From: Burkholderiaceae bacterium
Lineage (GTDB): Bacteria; Pseudomonadota; Gammaproteobacteria; Burkholderiales; Burkholderiaceae_C
Reading direction: 5' to 3'
Length of the DNA: 32,587 nt
Assembly: GCA_017848435.1 (NCBI GenBank)
Contig: JAFEHU010000023.1
Location: forward strand, 1 to 32,587
Shown here: one piece after another, positions 17,440 through 28,346 of the stretch
Numbering within the stretch: the stretch's first letter is position 1
Layout of the letters: the number at the start of each line of letters is the position of its first letter
Notes under the pieces: generated by a model
Database searches by the model: none
Seen by the model: the letters and a program-made list of their open reading frames with translations, nothing else
What the model was told of the DNA's origin: nothing
Translations under genes and position numbers: made by a program

Positions 17440-18033
17440 TCAGGCGGTGGCGTCGGGCACAGGCGTGTGGGCCTGCGCTTCGCGGGTGAGGATGAAGTCG
17501 GCAAACGCGGCGAGGTTGTCGTGGGTGCGTGTGCCGGCGGGGTAGTCGGGTGGCAGCGGCTGGCCGCGCAGGTGGGCGCTTTTGCCGGTCAGCACCAGGT
17601 GCGGTTCGCAGCCGGCAGCGGCGGCGGCTTGCAGGTCGCGCAGGCTGTCGCCGGTGGCGGGCAGGCCCGCCAGCTCGATGCCATAACGCTCGCCAATCTG
17701 GAGAAACAGCCCCGGCAAGGGCTTGCGGCAGCTGCAGGCTATTTCGCCTTCGGCCGGCGAGTGTGGGCAGTAAAACACCGCGTCAATGCGGCCCCCGGCG
17801 GCGGCCAGCGCCTTGTGCATCTTGGCGTGGATGGCGTTGAGCGCCACCACGTCAAACAAGCCCCGGCCCAGGCCCGACTGGTTGGACGCCACCACCACGT
17901 GCCAACCCGCGTGGTTGAGCCGGGCGATGGCCTCCAGCGAACCGTCGATCGGCATCCACTCTTCGGGCGACTTGATGAACTCGTCGCTGTCGACGTTGAC
18001 CGTGCCGTCGCGGTCGAGGATGACGAGCTTCAT
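17440..18033 (-). CDS. gmhB: D-glycero-beta-D-manno-heptose 1,7-bisphosphate 7-phosphatase
   Basis: HAD phosphatase in ADP-heptose synthesis for the lipopolysaccharide core; 197 residues. The nucleophile motif LDRDGTVN (D7, D9) is at the N-terminus, motif II is ASNQSGLGRG, and the zinc-binding knuckle is C89-P-H91 with C100-S-C102. RKPLPGLF supplies the Lys and GDSLRD (D129) is motif IV. The zinc knuckle separates GmhB from other HAD enzymes such as HisB-N by layout and context. It is five bases downstream of glyS and upstream of plsC, the common betaproteobacterial order, so expression from the glyQS transcript is likely. Confidence 0.94.
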   Translation of the reverse strand: MKLVILDRDGTVNVDSDEFIKSPEEWMPIDGSLEAIARLNHAGWHVVVASNQSGLGRGLFDVVALNAIHAKMHKALAAAGGRIDAVFYCPHSPAEGEIACSCRKPLPGLFLQIGERYGIELAGLPATGDSLRDLQAAAAAGCEPHLVLTGKSAHLRGQPLPPDYPAGTRTHDNLAAFADFILTREAQAHTPVPDATA

Positions 18034-18038
18034 GGGTT

Positions 18039-20159
18039 TCAGGCCGCGAGTTTGGACAGGTCGGCGACGCGGTTCATTTCCGCGTGGAGCATGGCCAAGA
18101 GGCCCAGGCGGTTGAGCCGCACGTCCATGGCCTCGGCATTGACCATCACGTCGTCGAAGAAGGCGTCTACCGTGGCGCGCAGCGCGGCCAGCGTTTGCAG
18201 CGAGGTGGCGTAGTCGCCCGCGTCGAACTGGGCGCGGGCCTGCGGCGTGACCTGCAGCACCGCCTTGTGCAAAGCCACCTCGGCCGGCTCTACCAGCAGC
18301 TGGGGGTTCACATGGGCGTCAACCGCATCGGCCTTCTTGAGGATGTTGCCAATGCGCTTGTTGGCGGCTGCCAACGCGGGCGCCTCGGGCAGCGCGGCAA
18401 AGGCACGCACGGCGGCGAGGCGTTTGGCCACGTCACCCAGGCGCTGCGGGCGCAAGGCCAGCACCGCGTCCACTTCCTGCGCGCTGAAGCCCTGCTCACG
18501 CAGGCTGCCGGCGAGGCGGTCGTAAACGAAGTCGGCCAGCGCTGCGGAAGCATCTGTGATCTTGTCGCCGAACGCGGGCACGGCGCTGGCCAGCAGGCCG
18601 GCCAGGTCCAGCGCCAGGTCTTGTTCGGTCAGCATGCGGATTACGCCCAGCGCGTGGCGGCGCAGCGCGAACGGGTCCTTGTCGCCGGTGGGCAGGTTGC
18701 CAATGCCAAACATGCCGACCAGCGTCTCCAGCTTGTCGGCCAGGGCCACCACCACACCCACGCGATTGCGGGGCAGGCTGTCGCCGGCAAAGCGCGGCTT
18801 GTAATGGTCTTCAATCGCGTGGGCCACCGCCTCGGGCAGGCCGTCGTTGAGCGCGTAGTAGCCGCCCATGGTGCCTTGCAGCTCGGGGAACTCGCCCACC
18901 ATGTCGGTCACCAGGTCGGTCTTGGCCAGTTGGGCGGCCTGGTCGGCCTGCGCCACCAACGTGGCGTCGCCCAGCTGCGCGGCAATCGCCTGGGCAATGG
19001 CGCGCACCCGGGTCACGCGTTCGCCCTGCGTGCCCAGCTTGTTGTGGTACACGACCTTGCCCAGCCCGTCGACACGCGAAGCCAGGGTTTTCTTGCGGTC
19101 CTGGTCGAAGAAGAACTTGGCGTCGGCCAGGCGGGGGCGCACCACGCGTTCGTTGCCACCAATCACAAAGCTGGCGTCATCGGGCCGGATGTTGCTCACG
19201 ACCAGGAACTGGTTGGTGAGCTTGCCGGCGGCGTCCAGCAGTGGGAAGTACTTCTGGTTGGCCTTCATTGTCAGGATCAGGCATTCCTGTGGCACGTCGA
19301 GGAACTGCTTCTCGAACTCGCAGATGAGCACGTTGGGGCGCTCGACGAGCGCGGTCACCTCGTCGAGCAGGGCGTCGTCTTCAATGGCTTTGGCACCACC
19401 GCCCACCTTCGCGGCGGCGGCGGCCAGCTGGCGCACGATCTCGGCACGGCGCTCGGCAAAGCTCGCAATCACCGCACCGTCTTTGGCCAGTGTGGCGGCA
19501 TAGCCGTCGGCGTCTTGCAACACCACCGGGGACACCGCCGCTTCAAAACGGTGGCCTTGTGTGGTGTTGCCGGCCTTCAGGCCCAGGGCCTCCACCGGCA
19601 CCACGGTGCGGCCATGCAGCGCCACCAGGCCATGGGCCGGGCGCACGAAGCTCACGCTGCTCCAGCCGGGCAGCGCGCAGCCGGTTTCCAGCTGGTAGCT
19701 CATGACCTTGGGGATGGGCAGCTTGGCAATGGCCTCGGCCAGCGCCTTCTGCAGGCCCTCGGCCAGCGTGGCGCCCTGCACCGTGCTGTCGTAGAACAGC
19801 GCTTCGGCCTTGCCGTCGGGCGCGCGCTTCAGGCCCGCCACGGCGGACGCGTCGGCACCCAGGGCCTGCAGCTTCTTCAGCAGCGCCGGCGTGGCGTTGC
19901 CTGCGGCATCCAGCCCCACGCTCACAGGCATCAGTTTTTGCGACTGGGCCTTGTCAGCGGCCTGGGCCGCCACGGCGGTGATGTGCGCGGCCAGCCGGCG
20001 CGGCGAGGCAAAGGGGGTGAGGGCGGCGTCGGCACCGGTCAGGCCCTGGGCCTTGAGCTGGTCGAACAACACGCCGGCGAAGGCGTCACCGAGTTTCTTG
20101 AGGGCTTTGGGCGGCAGTTCTTCAACGAAGAGTTCCACCAGGAGGTTGTGCGTGGTCAT
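18039..20159 (-). CDS. glyS: Glycyl-tRNA synthetase beta subunit
   Basis: Beta subunit of the alpha2beta2 bacterial glycyl-tRNA synthetase, responsible for tRNA recognition; 706 residues, full length. The N-terminus LLVELFVEELPPKALKKLG is diagnostic. Further recognisable stretches are RRLAAHI, FVRPAHGLVALHG, GHRFEA, LEVPQECLI-like LDVPQECLILTM, VVSNIRP, and the catalytic-like HD region near GTQGERVTRVRAIA. The C-terminal part (GDKDPFALRRHALGVIRML onward) is the anticodon-binding helical domain. It begins three bases after the glyQ stop, indicating translational coupling to the alpha subunit, and is essential in organisms lacking the single-chain enzyme. Confidence 0.97.
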   Translation of the reverse strand: MTTHNLLVELFVEELPPKALKKLGDAFAGVLFDQLKAQGLTGADAALTPFASPRRLAAHITAVAAQAADKAQSQKLMPVSVGLDAAGNATPALLKKLQALGADASAVAGLKRAPDGKAEALFYDSTVQGATLAEGLQKALAEAIAKLPIPKVMSYQLETGCALPGWSSVSFVRPAHGLVALHGRTVVPVEALGLKAGNTTQGHRFEAAVSPVVLQDADGYAATLAKDGAVIASFAERRAEIVRQLAAAAAKVGGGAKAIEDDALLDEVTALVERPNVLICEFEKQFLDVPQECLILTMKANQKYFPLLDAAGKLTNQFLVVSNIRPDDASFVIGGNERVVRPRLADAKFFFDQDRKKTLASRVDGLGKVVYHNKLGTQGERVTRVRAIAQAIAAQLGDATLVAQADQAAQLAKTDLVTDMVGEFPELQGTMGGYYALNDGLPEAVAHAIEDHYKPRFAGDSLPRNRVGVVVALADKLETLVGMFGIGNLPTGDKDPFALRRHALGVIRMLTEQDLALDLAGLLASAVPAFGDKITDASAALADFVYDRLAGSLREQGFSAQEVDAVLALRPQRLGDVAKRLAAVRAFAALPEAPALAAANKRIGNILKKADAVDAHVNPQLLVEPAEVALHKAVLQVTPQARAQFDAGDYATSLQTLAALRATVDAFFDDVMVNAEAMDVRLNRLGLLAMLHAEMNRVADLSKLAA

Positions 20160-20162
20160 GGC

Positions 20163-21068
20163 TTAGGCGGCCTTCTTCGTCATCTGGTCGACCCACTCGC
20201 GCGGCGCCATCGGGAAACCGAGGCGTTCGCGGCTGTCGTAGTAGCTCTGCGCCACGGCGCGGGCCAGGTTGCGGATGCGGCCAATGTAGGCGGCGCGTTC
20301 GGTCACGCTGATGGCGCCGCGGGCGTCCAGCAGGTTGAAACTGTGCGCGCACTTCAGCACCTGCTCGTAGGCCGGCAAGGCGAGTTGCTGCTCCATCAGG
20401 TACTTGGCCTGCTTCTCGTGGGCGGCGAAGGCGGTGAACAGGGAGTCGGCGTCGCTGTGTTCGAAGTTGTAGGCGCTCTGCTCTTTCTCGTTTTGCAGGT
20501 AAACGTCGCCATAGCTCAGCGTGTCGGTCCATTTCAGGTTGTAGACGTTGTCCACGCCCTGCAAGTACATGGCCAGGCGCTCCAGGCCGTAGGTGATCTC
20601 GCCGGTGATGGGCTTGCAGTCGATGCCGCCGACCTGCTGGAAGTAGGTGAACTGCGTCACCTCCATGCCGTTGAGCCAGACCTCCCAGCCCAGGCCCCAG
20701 GCGCCCAGCGTGGGGTTCTCCCAGTCGTCTTCCACAAAGCGGATGTCGTTTTTCTTCAAATCGAAACCCAGCGCTTCCAGGCTGCCCAGGTACAGCTCCA
20801 GGATGTTGCTTGGCGCGGGCTTGAGCACCACCTGGTACTGGTAGTAGTGCTGCAGGCGGTTGGGGTTTTCGCCATAGCGGCCGTCCTTGGGGCGGCGGCT
20901 GGGCTGCACGTAGGCGGCTTTCCAGGGCTCGGGGCCCAAGGCGCGCAGGAAAGTGGCGGTGTGGGACGTGCCCGCGCCGACCTCCATGTCGTAGGGCTGC
21001 AAGAGGGCACAGCCTTGCCGGTCCCAATAGGACTGCAAGGTCAGGATGATCTGCTGAAAGGTGAGCAT
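20163..21068 (-). CDS. glyQ: Glycyl-tRNA synthetase alpha subunit
   Basis: Catalytic alpha subunit of class II glycyl-tRNA synthetase; 301 residues, full length. The sequence is highly characteristic: [62 protein letters not shown] (motif 2-like ATP region), [20 protein letters not shown] and [13 protein letters not shown] (motif 3). The ATG at 21068 matches the conserved start MLTFQQ; an upstream ATG at 21122 would add 18 unconserved residues. A 106-base gap separates it from the asparaginase gene and holds a candidate promoter. Confidence 0.97.
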   Translation of the reverse strand: MLTFQQIILTLQSYWDRQGCALLQPYDMEVGAGTSHTATFLRALGPEPWKAAYVQPSRRPKDGRYGENPNRLQHYYQYQVVLKPAPSNILELYLGSLEALGFDLKKNDIRFVEDDWENPTLGAWGLGWEVWLNGMEVTQFTYFQQVGGIDCKPITGEITYGLERLAMYLQGVDNVYNLKWTDTLSYGDVYLQNEKEQSAYNFEHSDADSLFTAFAAHEKQAKYLMEQQLALPAYEQVLKCAHSFNLLDARGAISVTERAAYIGRIRNLARAVAQSYYDSRERLGFPMAPREWVDQMTKKAA

Positions 21069-21129
21069 GGTGGGTGGTGTGAAGTCAGCCACGCGCACCA
21101 GAAAAGCTGGCAGCGCGTGCAAACCCTTG

Positions 21130-21135
21130 ATTTTA
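21130..21135 (-). promoter_or_regulatory. Candidate -10 element upstream of glyQ
   Basis: TAAAAT on the minus strand stands out in the GC-rich gap between the asparaginase and glyQ genes, about 60 bases before the glyQ start. No convincing -35 is seen at the proper distance. A small hairpin, CGGGG-AAG-CCCCG, lies directly upstream. Confidence 0.3.
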
Positions 21136-21174
21136 CGGGGCTTCCCCGCACCCCCACCCGGGGCGGGCTGTGGC

Positions 21175-23874
<2,700 letters not shown>

Positions 23875-23878
<4 letters not shown>

Positions 23879-24795
23879 GGGGCAGCCGGAGCAGGCGTGA
23901 CCGGGGCGACCTTGAACCACTTCACCGCACCGCCTTTGGTGTGCAGCACGGTGAACTTGAGCCCGGCAATCGCGAAGTGCTCGCCACGCTTGGGCACATG
24001 GCCCATTTCGTGGGCGACCAGGCCGCCGATGGTGTCCACGTCGTCGTGCGACAGTTCAACCGAGAACGCCTCGTTCATGCGCTCGATCAGCGTGTCGCCG
24101 CTGACGCGGTAGGTTTTGTCAGGCAGGCCAAAAATGTCGCCATCGTCTTCGGCGATGTCGAACTCGTCCTCGATCTCACCGACGATTTCTTCCAGCACGT
24201 CTTCGATGGTGATCAGCCCCGCCGTGCGGCCGAATTCGTCGATGACGATGGCCAGGTGGTTGCGGTTGCCGCGGAACTCGCGCAGCAAGTCGTTCAGGCC
24301 TTTGCTCTCGGGAATGAATACCGCCGGCCGCAGCAGCGCACGGATGTTCAGCTCGGGCGCACGCTGCAGTTTGAGCAGGTCTTTCGCCATCAGCGTGCCG
24401 ATGATGTTTTCTTTTTCGCGCTCGAACACCGGGAAGCGCGAGTGCGCGGTGTCGATCACCAAATGCAGCAGGTCGTCGTACGACGCGTCGATATCGATCA
24501 GGTCCATCCGCGTGGCGGGCACCATCACGTCGCCGGCGGTCATGTCGGCCATGCGGATCACGCCTTCGAGCATGGCGCGCGACTCGGCGCCGATGATGTC
24601 GTTGTCTTCCGCTTCGACGAGGGTTTCGATCAGCTCGTCTTTGGAGTCGGGACCGGGGTGGAGAAACTCGGCAACTTTCTGCAGGAAGCTGCGTTTGTCC
24701 TGGTGGGGCTCGCGTTCAGGGCGCGCCGGATGGGGGTCTGACACAGGCGTGTGCGGTAGTGGATGAACCACAAGGATAGCGGATTGGCGTGACAT
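23875..24795 (-). CDS. corC: CorC/HlyC family CBS-domain protein (YbeX)
   Basis: Soluble CBS-pair protein linked to magnesium/cobalt homeostasis and, in enterobacteria, to ribosome quality. The order is an N-terminal segment with EFLHPGPDSKDELIETLVEAEDNDIIGAESRAMLEGVIRMAD, CBS1 (GDVMVPATRMDLIDI; SRFPVFEREKENIIGTLMAKDLL), CBS2 (LNDLLREFRGNRNHLAIVIDEFGRTAGLITIEDVLEEIVGEI) and a C-terminal CorC_HlyC domain (DTIGGLVAHEMGHVPKRGEHF). The ATG at 24795 gives 306 residues, preceded by GGGGTGGC. A GTG at 24744 (then SDPHPARPE) matches related N-termini better and may be the true start, giving 289 residues. It is coupled to lnt. Confidence 0.92.
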
Positions 24796-24819
24796 GCCAC
24801 CCCGGGGGCCAGCGCGCGC

Positions 24820-25551
24820 TCAGCCGGCCGACTTGTGGCGGCCTTCGCGCACCCCGCTGCGCACTTCCTGCAGCGTGGCCAGAAAGTCCCAGAACTGCTT
24901 GGCCTGCACCTTGAGGCGGTAGTCGGTCTGCGCGAAATGCTCTTCGACGATTTCCGTCATGCGGGAGTCGAGGTCGGCGGGGGGCAGTTTCAGGTAGGCG
25001 TCCGACTCGGGGCCGTTGCGCTCCACCAGCGCACCGGCATTGCGGGCGATCTTCAGCATCACCGTGTTTTCGGTCAGTGCGTGGATGAACAGCAGGTTGA
25101 CGTTTTCGTTGCGGGCGTGGATCACCGCACGCTCGAACAGCCGCGCGCCATACCCCCGGCCACGTGCCGTCTTGAGCACCGAGACACCGAATTCGGCACA
25201 GGCCTCGCACTTCGGGTCGGGTGAAAACGCCAGATGGGCCATCGCGATCAGCGTCAGCCGGCGGTTGTAGATGCCAAAAATCTCGTCGCGCTCGAAGTCG
25301 AGGTGGTCCACGTAGTGCTGCACCTGCACGTCGCTGGCGGCGTAGCCAAAGCGCAGGTAACGGTCCGACGGGTCCAGCGACAGCAGGTGGGCCGCAATCC
25401 GTTCGCGGTGGCTGGGGCCGAGGGAGCGGATCGGCACGATCACCGACGGCTTGCCCTGCGGTACGGGCTCGTCCAGCGGCTTGGCCGGCATGCGCAGCAT
25501 CTCCCGGCCCGCATTGAGCGAGGCTTTGATGAGTGCTGCGGGGTGGACCAT
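24820..25551 (-). CDS. GNAT-family N-acetyltransferase
   Basis: Predicted acetyl-CoA-dependent acyltransferase of 243 residues. The GNAT core contains the strand-loop VSVLKTARGRGYGARLFERAVIHARNEN, whose RGRGYG forms the acetyl-CoA pyrophosphate loop (Q/RxxGxG/A), and FIHALTENTVMLKIARNAGA, a typical motif B. The N-terminal 50 residues and the C-terminal helix (VQAKQFWDFLATLQEV) are extra to the core. The target is unknown. The ATG at 25551 lies seven bases from a strong-looking -10, so the transcript may be almost leaderless; an in-frame ATG at 25605 lies upstream of that promoter. It is 24 bases upstream of corC. Confidence 0.88.
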   Translation of the reverse strand: MVHPAALIKASLNAGREMLRMPAKPLDEPVPQGKPSVIVPIRSLGPSHRERIAAHLLSLDPSDRYLRFGYAASDVQVQHYVDHLDFERDEIFGIYNRRLTLIAMAHLAFSPDPKCEACAEFGVSVLKTARGRGYGARLFERAVIHARNENVNLLFIHALTENTVMLKIARNAGALVERNGPESDAYLKLPPADLDSRMTEIVEEHFAQTDYRLKVQAKQFWDFLATLQEVRSGVREGRHKSAG

Positions 25552-25558
25552 GGGAACC

Positions 25559-25587
25559 AATATAGGGTTAATACTTAGATTCAACAA
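25559..25587 (-). promoter_or_regulatory. Candidate sigma-70 promoter of the GNAT gene
   Basis: On the minus strand TTGTTG (25587-25582) and TATATT (25564-25559) are separated by 17 bases. A start of transcription about seven bases beyond the -10 would fall at or beside the ATG at 25551, implying a leaderless or near-leaderless mRNA. The surrounding 100 bases are AT-rich compared with the coding regions. Confidence 0.5.
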
Positions 25588-25642
25588 CCCATAAACGGTG
25601 GGCAAAGGTCACAGTTGACAGGCTTTTGGGCACCATCTTTAC

Positions 25643-25711
25643 CAAAATTCAAGCCAAATTCGGCCTGAGCCTTAGTGGAATCTCACGATTTAGCTATACA
25701 TTCAGGAGCAA
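25643..25711 (+). repeat. Dispersed repeat, copy C, intergenic
   Basis: This 69-base segment begins CAAAATTCAAGCCAAATT, continues with CGGCCTGAGCC and TTAGTGGAATCTCACGATT, and ends AGGAGCAA. It matches copy B almost continuously in the first 47 bases and diverges in the distal part except for a terminal GCAA. It lies in the 245-base gap between the GNAT start and the alpha/beta hydrolase stop, upstream of the GNAT promoter. Confidence 0.85.
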
Positions 25712-25767
25712 AAGTATTTGCTGCAATGCACAAATACCTGACAAACGGTCAGACCCAGCGGCATTGT

Positions 25768-25786
25768 GGCGCCAGAAACTGGCGCC
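25768..25786 (-). terminator. Perfect stem-loop after the alpha/beta hydrolase gene
   Basis: An 8-bp perfect stem, GGCGCCAG/CTGGCGCC, with a 3-base loop starts 11 bases beyond the stop codon of the hydrolase gene. A second short stem-loop (CTGAC/GTCAG) is at 25738-25752. Neither is followed by a clear T-tract, so termination strength is uncertain. Confidence 0.45.
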
Positions 25787-25796
25787 CGTCCAGCAG

Positions 25797-26720
25797 CTAC
25801 GCCGCCAGGCGGGCCAACACGTCCTGGAAAACGACCGGCCGGTGTGCCAGATCCACATGGCCCGCGCCGGTGATCAGGCGGTTGTCCGCCCCCGCCAGCA
25901 TGGCGGTGGATGGCGGTGCCACGATGTTGTCGGCGTTGGAATACCAGCAGGTGAAACGCGCAAAGCGCGCCGGCGGCTCGCCTTGCGCCAGTTCGGTCAG
26001 CCACCGGCTGTTCAAACGCATCTGGCGGCCATTGGTGCCGTGGCCAAATCGGGCAAACCAGGTGCCATGGTGCGGGGAGCCGAGCGTCACCACCTCTGAG
26101 ATGGCCAGGTCATCGGCAGGCAAAGGGGCCGCACCGGCACGCGCCCGCAACCAGGCCCGCACCACCAACCCGCCCATGCTGTGGCAGACCAGCAGCGGCG
26201 GCTGGCCAGTGGCCCGGCGCACCTGCTGAACCGCCTGGTCCACCTGGCGCAGGTAACCGTCAATCGAGCCGAACACCGGTTCGAGGTTGACGGCCACGAA
26301 GGCGTGTCCCCGCGTGCGCAATGCGGGCAGCCAGGGGTTCCAGAAACCGCGGTTGCACACAAACCCATGGACCAGCACCACCCCGCGCGGCCCCGTTTGG
26401 CCCGGCGCCAGCGCGGGCAGGTGGTCGGGCGTGCGACCGGAACGAAAAGGCTGGCGCCAGCCGAATGTCTGGAAAGCCACCACCGTTTCCCGCACCGCCG
26501 CGAGCAGCAATTGCCCCGGCGTGGCAAGTGGCACACCACAACCCCGGTTGACCACATTCAGCAGCGTGAATTCGACGGCAAACACAACGACGTAGAAGAA
26601 CAGCACTCCCACAAATCCGGCGGCAGCCCAGAGCGGGCCGTGTGGCCAGAGCCAACAGGCCACCAGCGTGGCCAACCCCAGCAGCGCCGCGCAAATGCCG
26701 CGTTGCAGCTGGGCCAGCAT
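25797..26720 (-). CDS. Membrane-anchored alpha/beta hydrolase (lipase/esterase-like)
   Basis: Predicted serine hydrolase of 307 residues. Two N-terminal transmembrane helices (about 10-24 and 32-56) are followed by an alpha/beta hydrolase domain. GVVLVHGFVCNRGFW is the oxyanion region, LLVCHSMGGLVVRAW carries the nucleophile S181 in a C-H-S-M-G elbow, and TGAGHVDLAHRP has the catalytic His. YSNADNIVAPPSTAML likely holds the acidic residue. This resembles triacylglycerol lipase/PGAP1-like esterases; the substrate is not known. It starts two bases after the GMC flavoprotein stop and is the last gene of a three-gene operon, so a link to that dehydrogenase's substrate, for example releasing it from an ester, is possible (inference). 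Confidence 0.9.
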   Translation of the reverse strand: MLAQLQRGICAALLGLATLVACWLWPHGPLWAAAGFVGVLFFYVVVFAVEFTLLNVVNRGCGVPLATPGQLLLAAVRETVVAFQTFGWRQPFRSGRTPDHLPALAPGQTGPRGVVLVHGFVCNRGFWNPWLPALRTRGHAFVAVNLEPVFGSIDGYLRQVDQAVQQVRRATGQPPLLVCHSMGGLVVRAWLRARAGAAPLPADDLAISEVVTLGSPHHGTWFARFGHGTNGRQMRLNSRWLTELAQGEPPARFARFTCWYSNADNIVAPPSTAMLAGADNRLITGAGHVDLAHRPVVFQDVLARLAA

Positions 26721-26722
26721 GC

Positions 26723-28336
26723 TCAGGCCAGCGCCACGTCACGCCCGGTCAGGCGCTTGGCCAGGCCCTGGGCCAGCCGGTTCACCGTGCCGTAGATCGA
26801 CAGCTGCGGGTTGGCGCCAATGCTGGTGGGGAACAGTGAACCGTCGTGCACCGACAGGTTGGACAGCTGCCAATGCTGGCCGTCGGGCCGGGTCACGCCC
26901 AGCGCCTCGCTGCCCCCCATGCCGCAGCCGCCCATCACGTGGGCACTGACGACGCGGGTCAGCAGCGGCTGCATGGGCAGCTCGGCAATGCCTTTTTGAG
27001 CCTCGGCCCAGGAGGCGTAGGGTTTGGCGGTTTCGTGCACCGGCAGCACCTGGCGGGCACCGGCCGCAAACTGGATCTCGGCCATGGACAACAGGGCACG
27101 CCGGGCGCCTTCCATCACAAAGCGGTTCAGCGGGTAGTCGAGCACAGGTGACCCGTCTTTGCGCAAACTCACTTTGCCACCGGTCGATTCGGCATGGAAG
27201 CCATCGCGCAGCAACGCCAGCAGCACCTGCGCATTCGGCAACTGGCCCAGCAACTCGGCTTGCGCTTTGCCATAACCTGGCAGGGTGGACGCAAAAATCA
27301 CGGGGTGAATCGGCGGCGCTTCGAGCTTGTAGCCCATCGGGCCGTCAATCGCGTGGGTGCTCAGAAAGTGGTCAGAGTACACCGTCTGCGGTGCGCCCTG
27401 CCACCCCTCCACCTTGTGCGGCATGACACCCGCCGACATCACCACCGGGTGCAAAAAGGTGCGGGTGCCCAGGCGGCGGTGCGGGTCAGGTGCTTCTGTG
27501 CGCATCAACACCGCCGGCGAATTGATGGCACCGGCCGCGAGCACATAGTGTTTGGCCACGATGCGGGTGCCGGCCGAACCCACCGGTGTGCCGTTGGCAC
27601 TGACCGGCCGAACCAGCAAGCCACTGACCTGCTGCCCAGCCAGCTCGAAGCGCTCGGCCCGTGTCTCCACCAGCAGTTGCGCACCGGCATTGAGCGCGGC
27701 GGGAATGGTGGTCACCAGCATCGACTGCTTGGCGTTGATCGGGCAGCCCATGCCACACGAACCCAGATTGGCGCAGCCCTTGACGTTGCGCGGGATCACG
27801 GCGCTCGACACGTTGATGCGGCTGGCCCCCCGGCGCAAGGCCTCGTTGTTCTCGTTCGGCGCCAGCGTCCACGGGGCGATGCCGAGCCGCTTCTCGGCCT
27901 GGGCGAAGTACGGCCCGAGTTGTTCATGCGAATAGCTGTCCAGCCCGAAATGCGACTGCCAGTACTGCAAGGTGTCGCCTGGCGTGCGGAAAGAGCTGGT
28001 CCAGTTCACCGTGGTGGAGCCGCCCACACAGCGGCCTTGCAATATGGTGATGGCCTTGTCCTTGGTCTTGCGGCCGGCACTTTCCTGGTACAGGTCGGGG
28101 TAAGCGACGCTTTCCAGTTGCTTGAAGTCGCTGCTGCTGCGCAACGGGCCTTCTTCCACCAGCACCACGCGCAAGCCAGCCTTGGTCAGCACCTCGGCCG
28201 TGACACCGGCACCGGCACCGGTACCGACAATCGCCACATCGCAGTCGATGCGGGCAGGCAAGGCGCCGTGCGGGCCACCCCGCACGGTCCAGCCGCGTTT
28301 CAACCCCTCGCGGATCGGGTCAGGAAATGAACTCAT
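26723..28336 (-). CDS. GMC-type flavoprotein dehydrogenase with candidate Fe-S cysteine triad
   Basis: FAD-dependent alcohol/sugar-type dehydrogenase of 537 residues. The dinucleotide-binding fold is VAIVGTGAGAGVTAEVL (GxGxxG at 38-43) with the ribose-binding Glu in VLVEEGP, and the FAD loop is GRCVGGSTTVNW. Near the C-terminus SAHVMGGCGMGG supplies the catalytic His and GANPQLSIYGTV the partner Asn. Cysteines C188, C194 and C198 (GCANLGSCGMGCPINAK) have the C-x5-C-x3-C spacing of the [3Fe-4S] ligands in FAD glucose and fructose dehydrogenases. There is no signal peptide; the upstream gene encodes a Tat-signal small subunit, so export as a complex is likely. No cytochrome subunit is in the window. 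The substrate is unknown. Confidence 0.9.
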   Translation of the reverse strand: MSSFPDPIREGLKRGWTVRGGPHGALPARIDCDVAIVGTGAGAGVTAEVLTKAGLRVVLVEEGPLRSSSDFKQLESVAYPDLYQESAGRKTKDKAITILQGRCVGGSTTVNWTSSFRTPGDTLQYWQSHFGLDSYSHEQLGPYFAQAEKRLGIAPWTLAPNENNEALRRGASRINVSSAVIPRNVKGCANLGSCGMGCPINAKQSMLVTTIPAALNAGAQLLVETRAERFELAGQQVSGLLVRPVSANGTPVGSAGTRIVAKHYVLAAGAINSPAVLMRTEAPDPHRRLGTRTFLHPVVMSAGVMPHKVEGWQGAPQTVYSDHFLSTHAIDGPMGYKLEAPPIHPVIFASTLPGYGKAQAELLGQLPNAQVLLALLRDGFHAESTGGKVSLRKDGSPVLDYPLNRFVMEGARRALLSMAEIQFAAGARQVLPVHETAKPYASWAEAQKGIAELPMQPLLTRVVSAHVMGGCGMGGSEALGVTRPDGQHWQLSNLSVHDGSLFPTSIGANPQLSIYGTVNRLAQGLAKRLTGRDVALA

Positions 28337-28346
28337 GGGAATGTCT

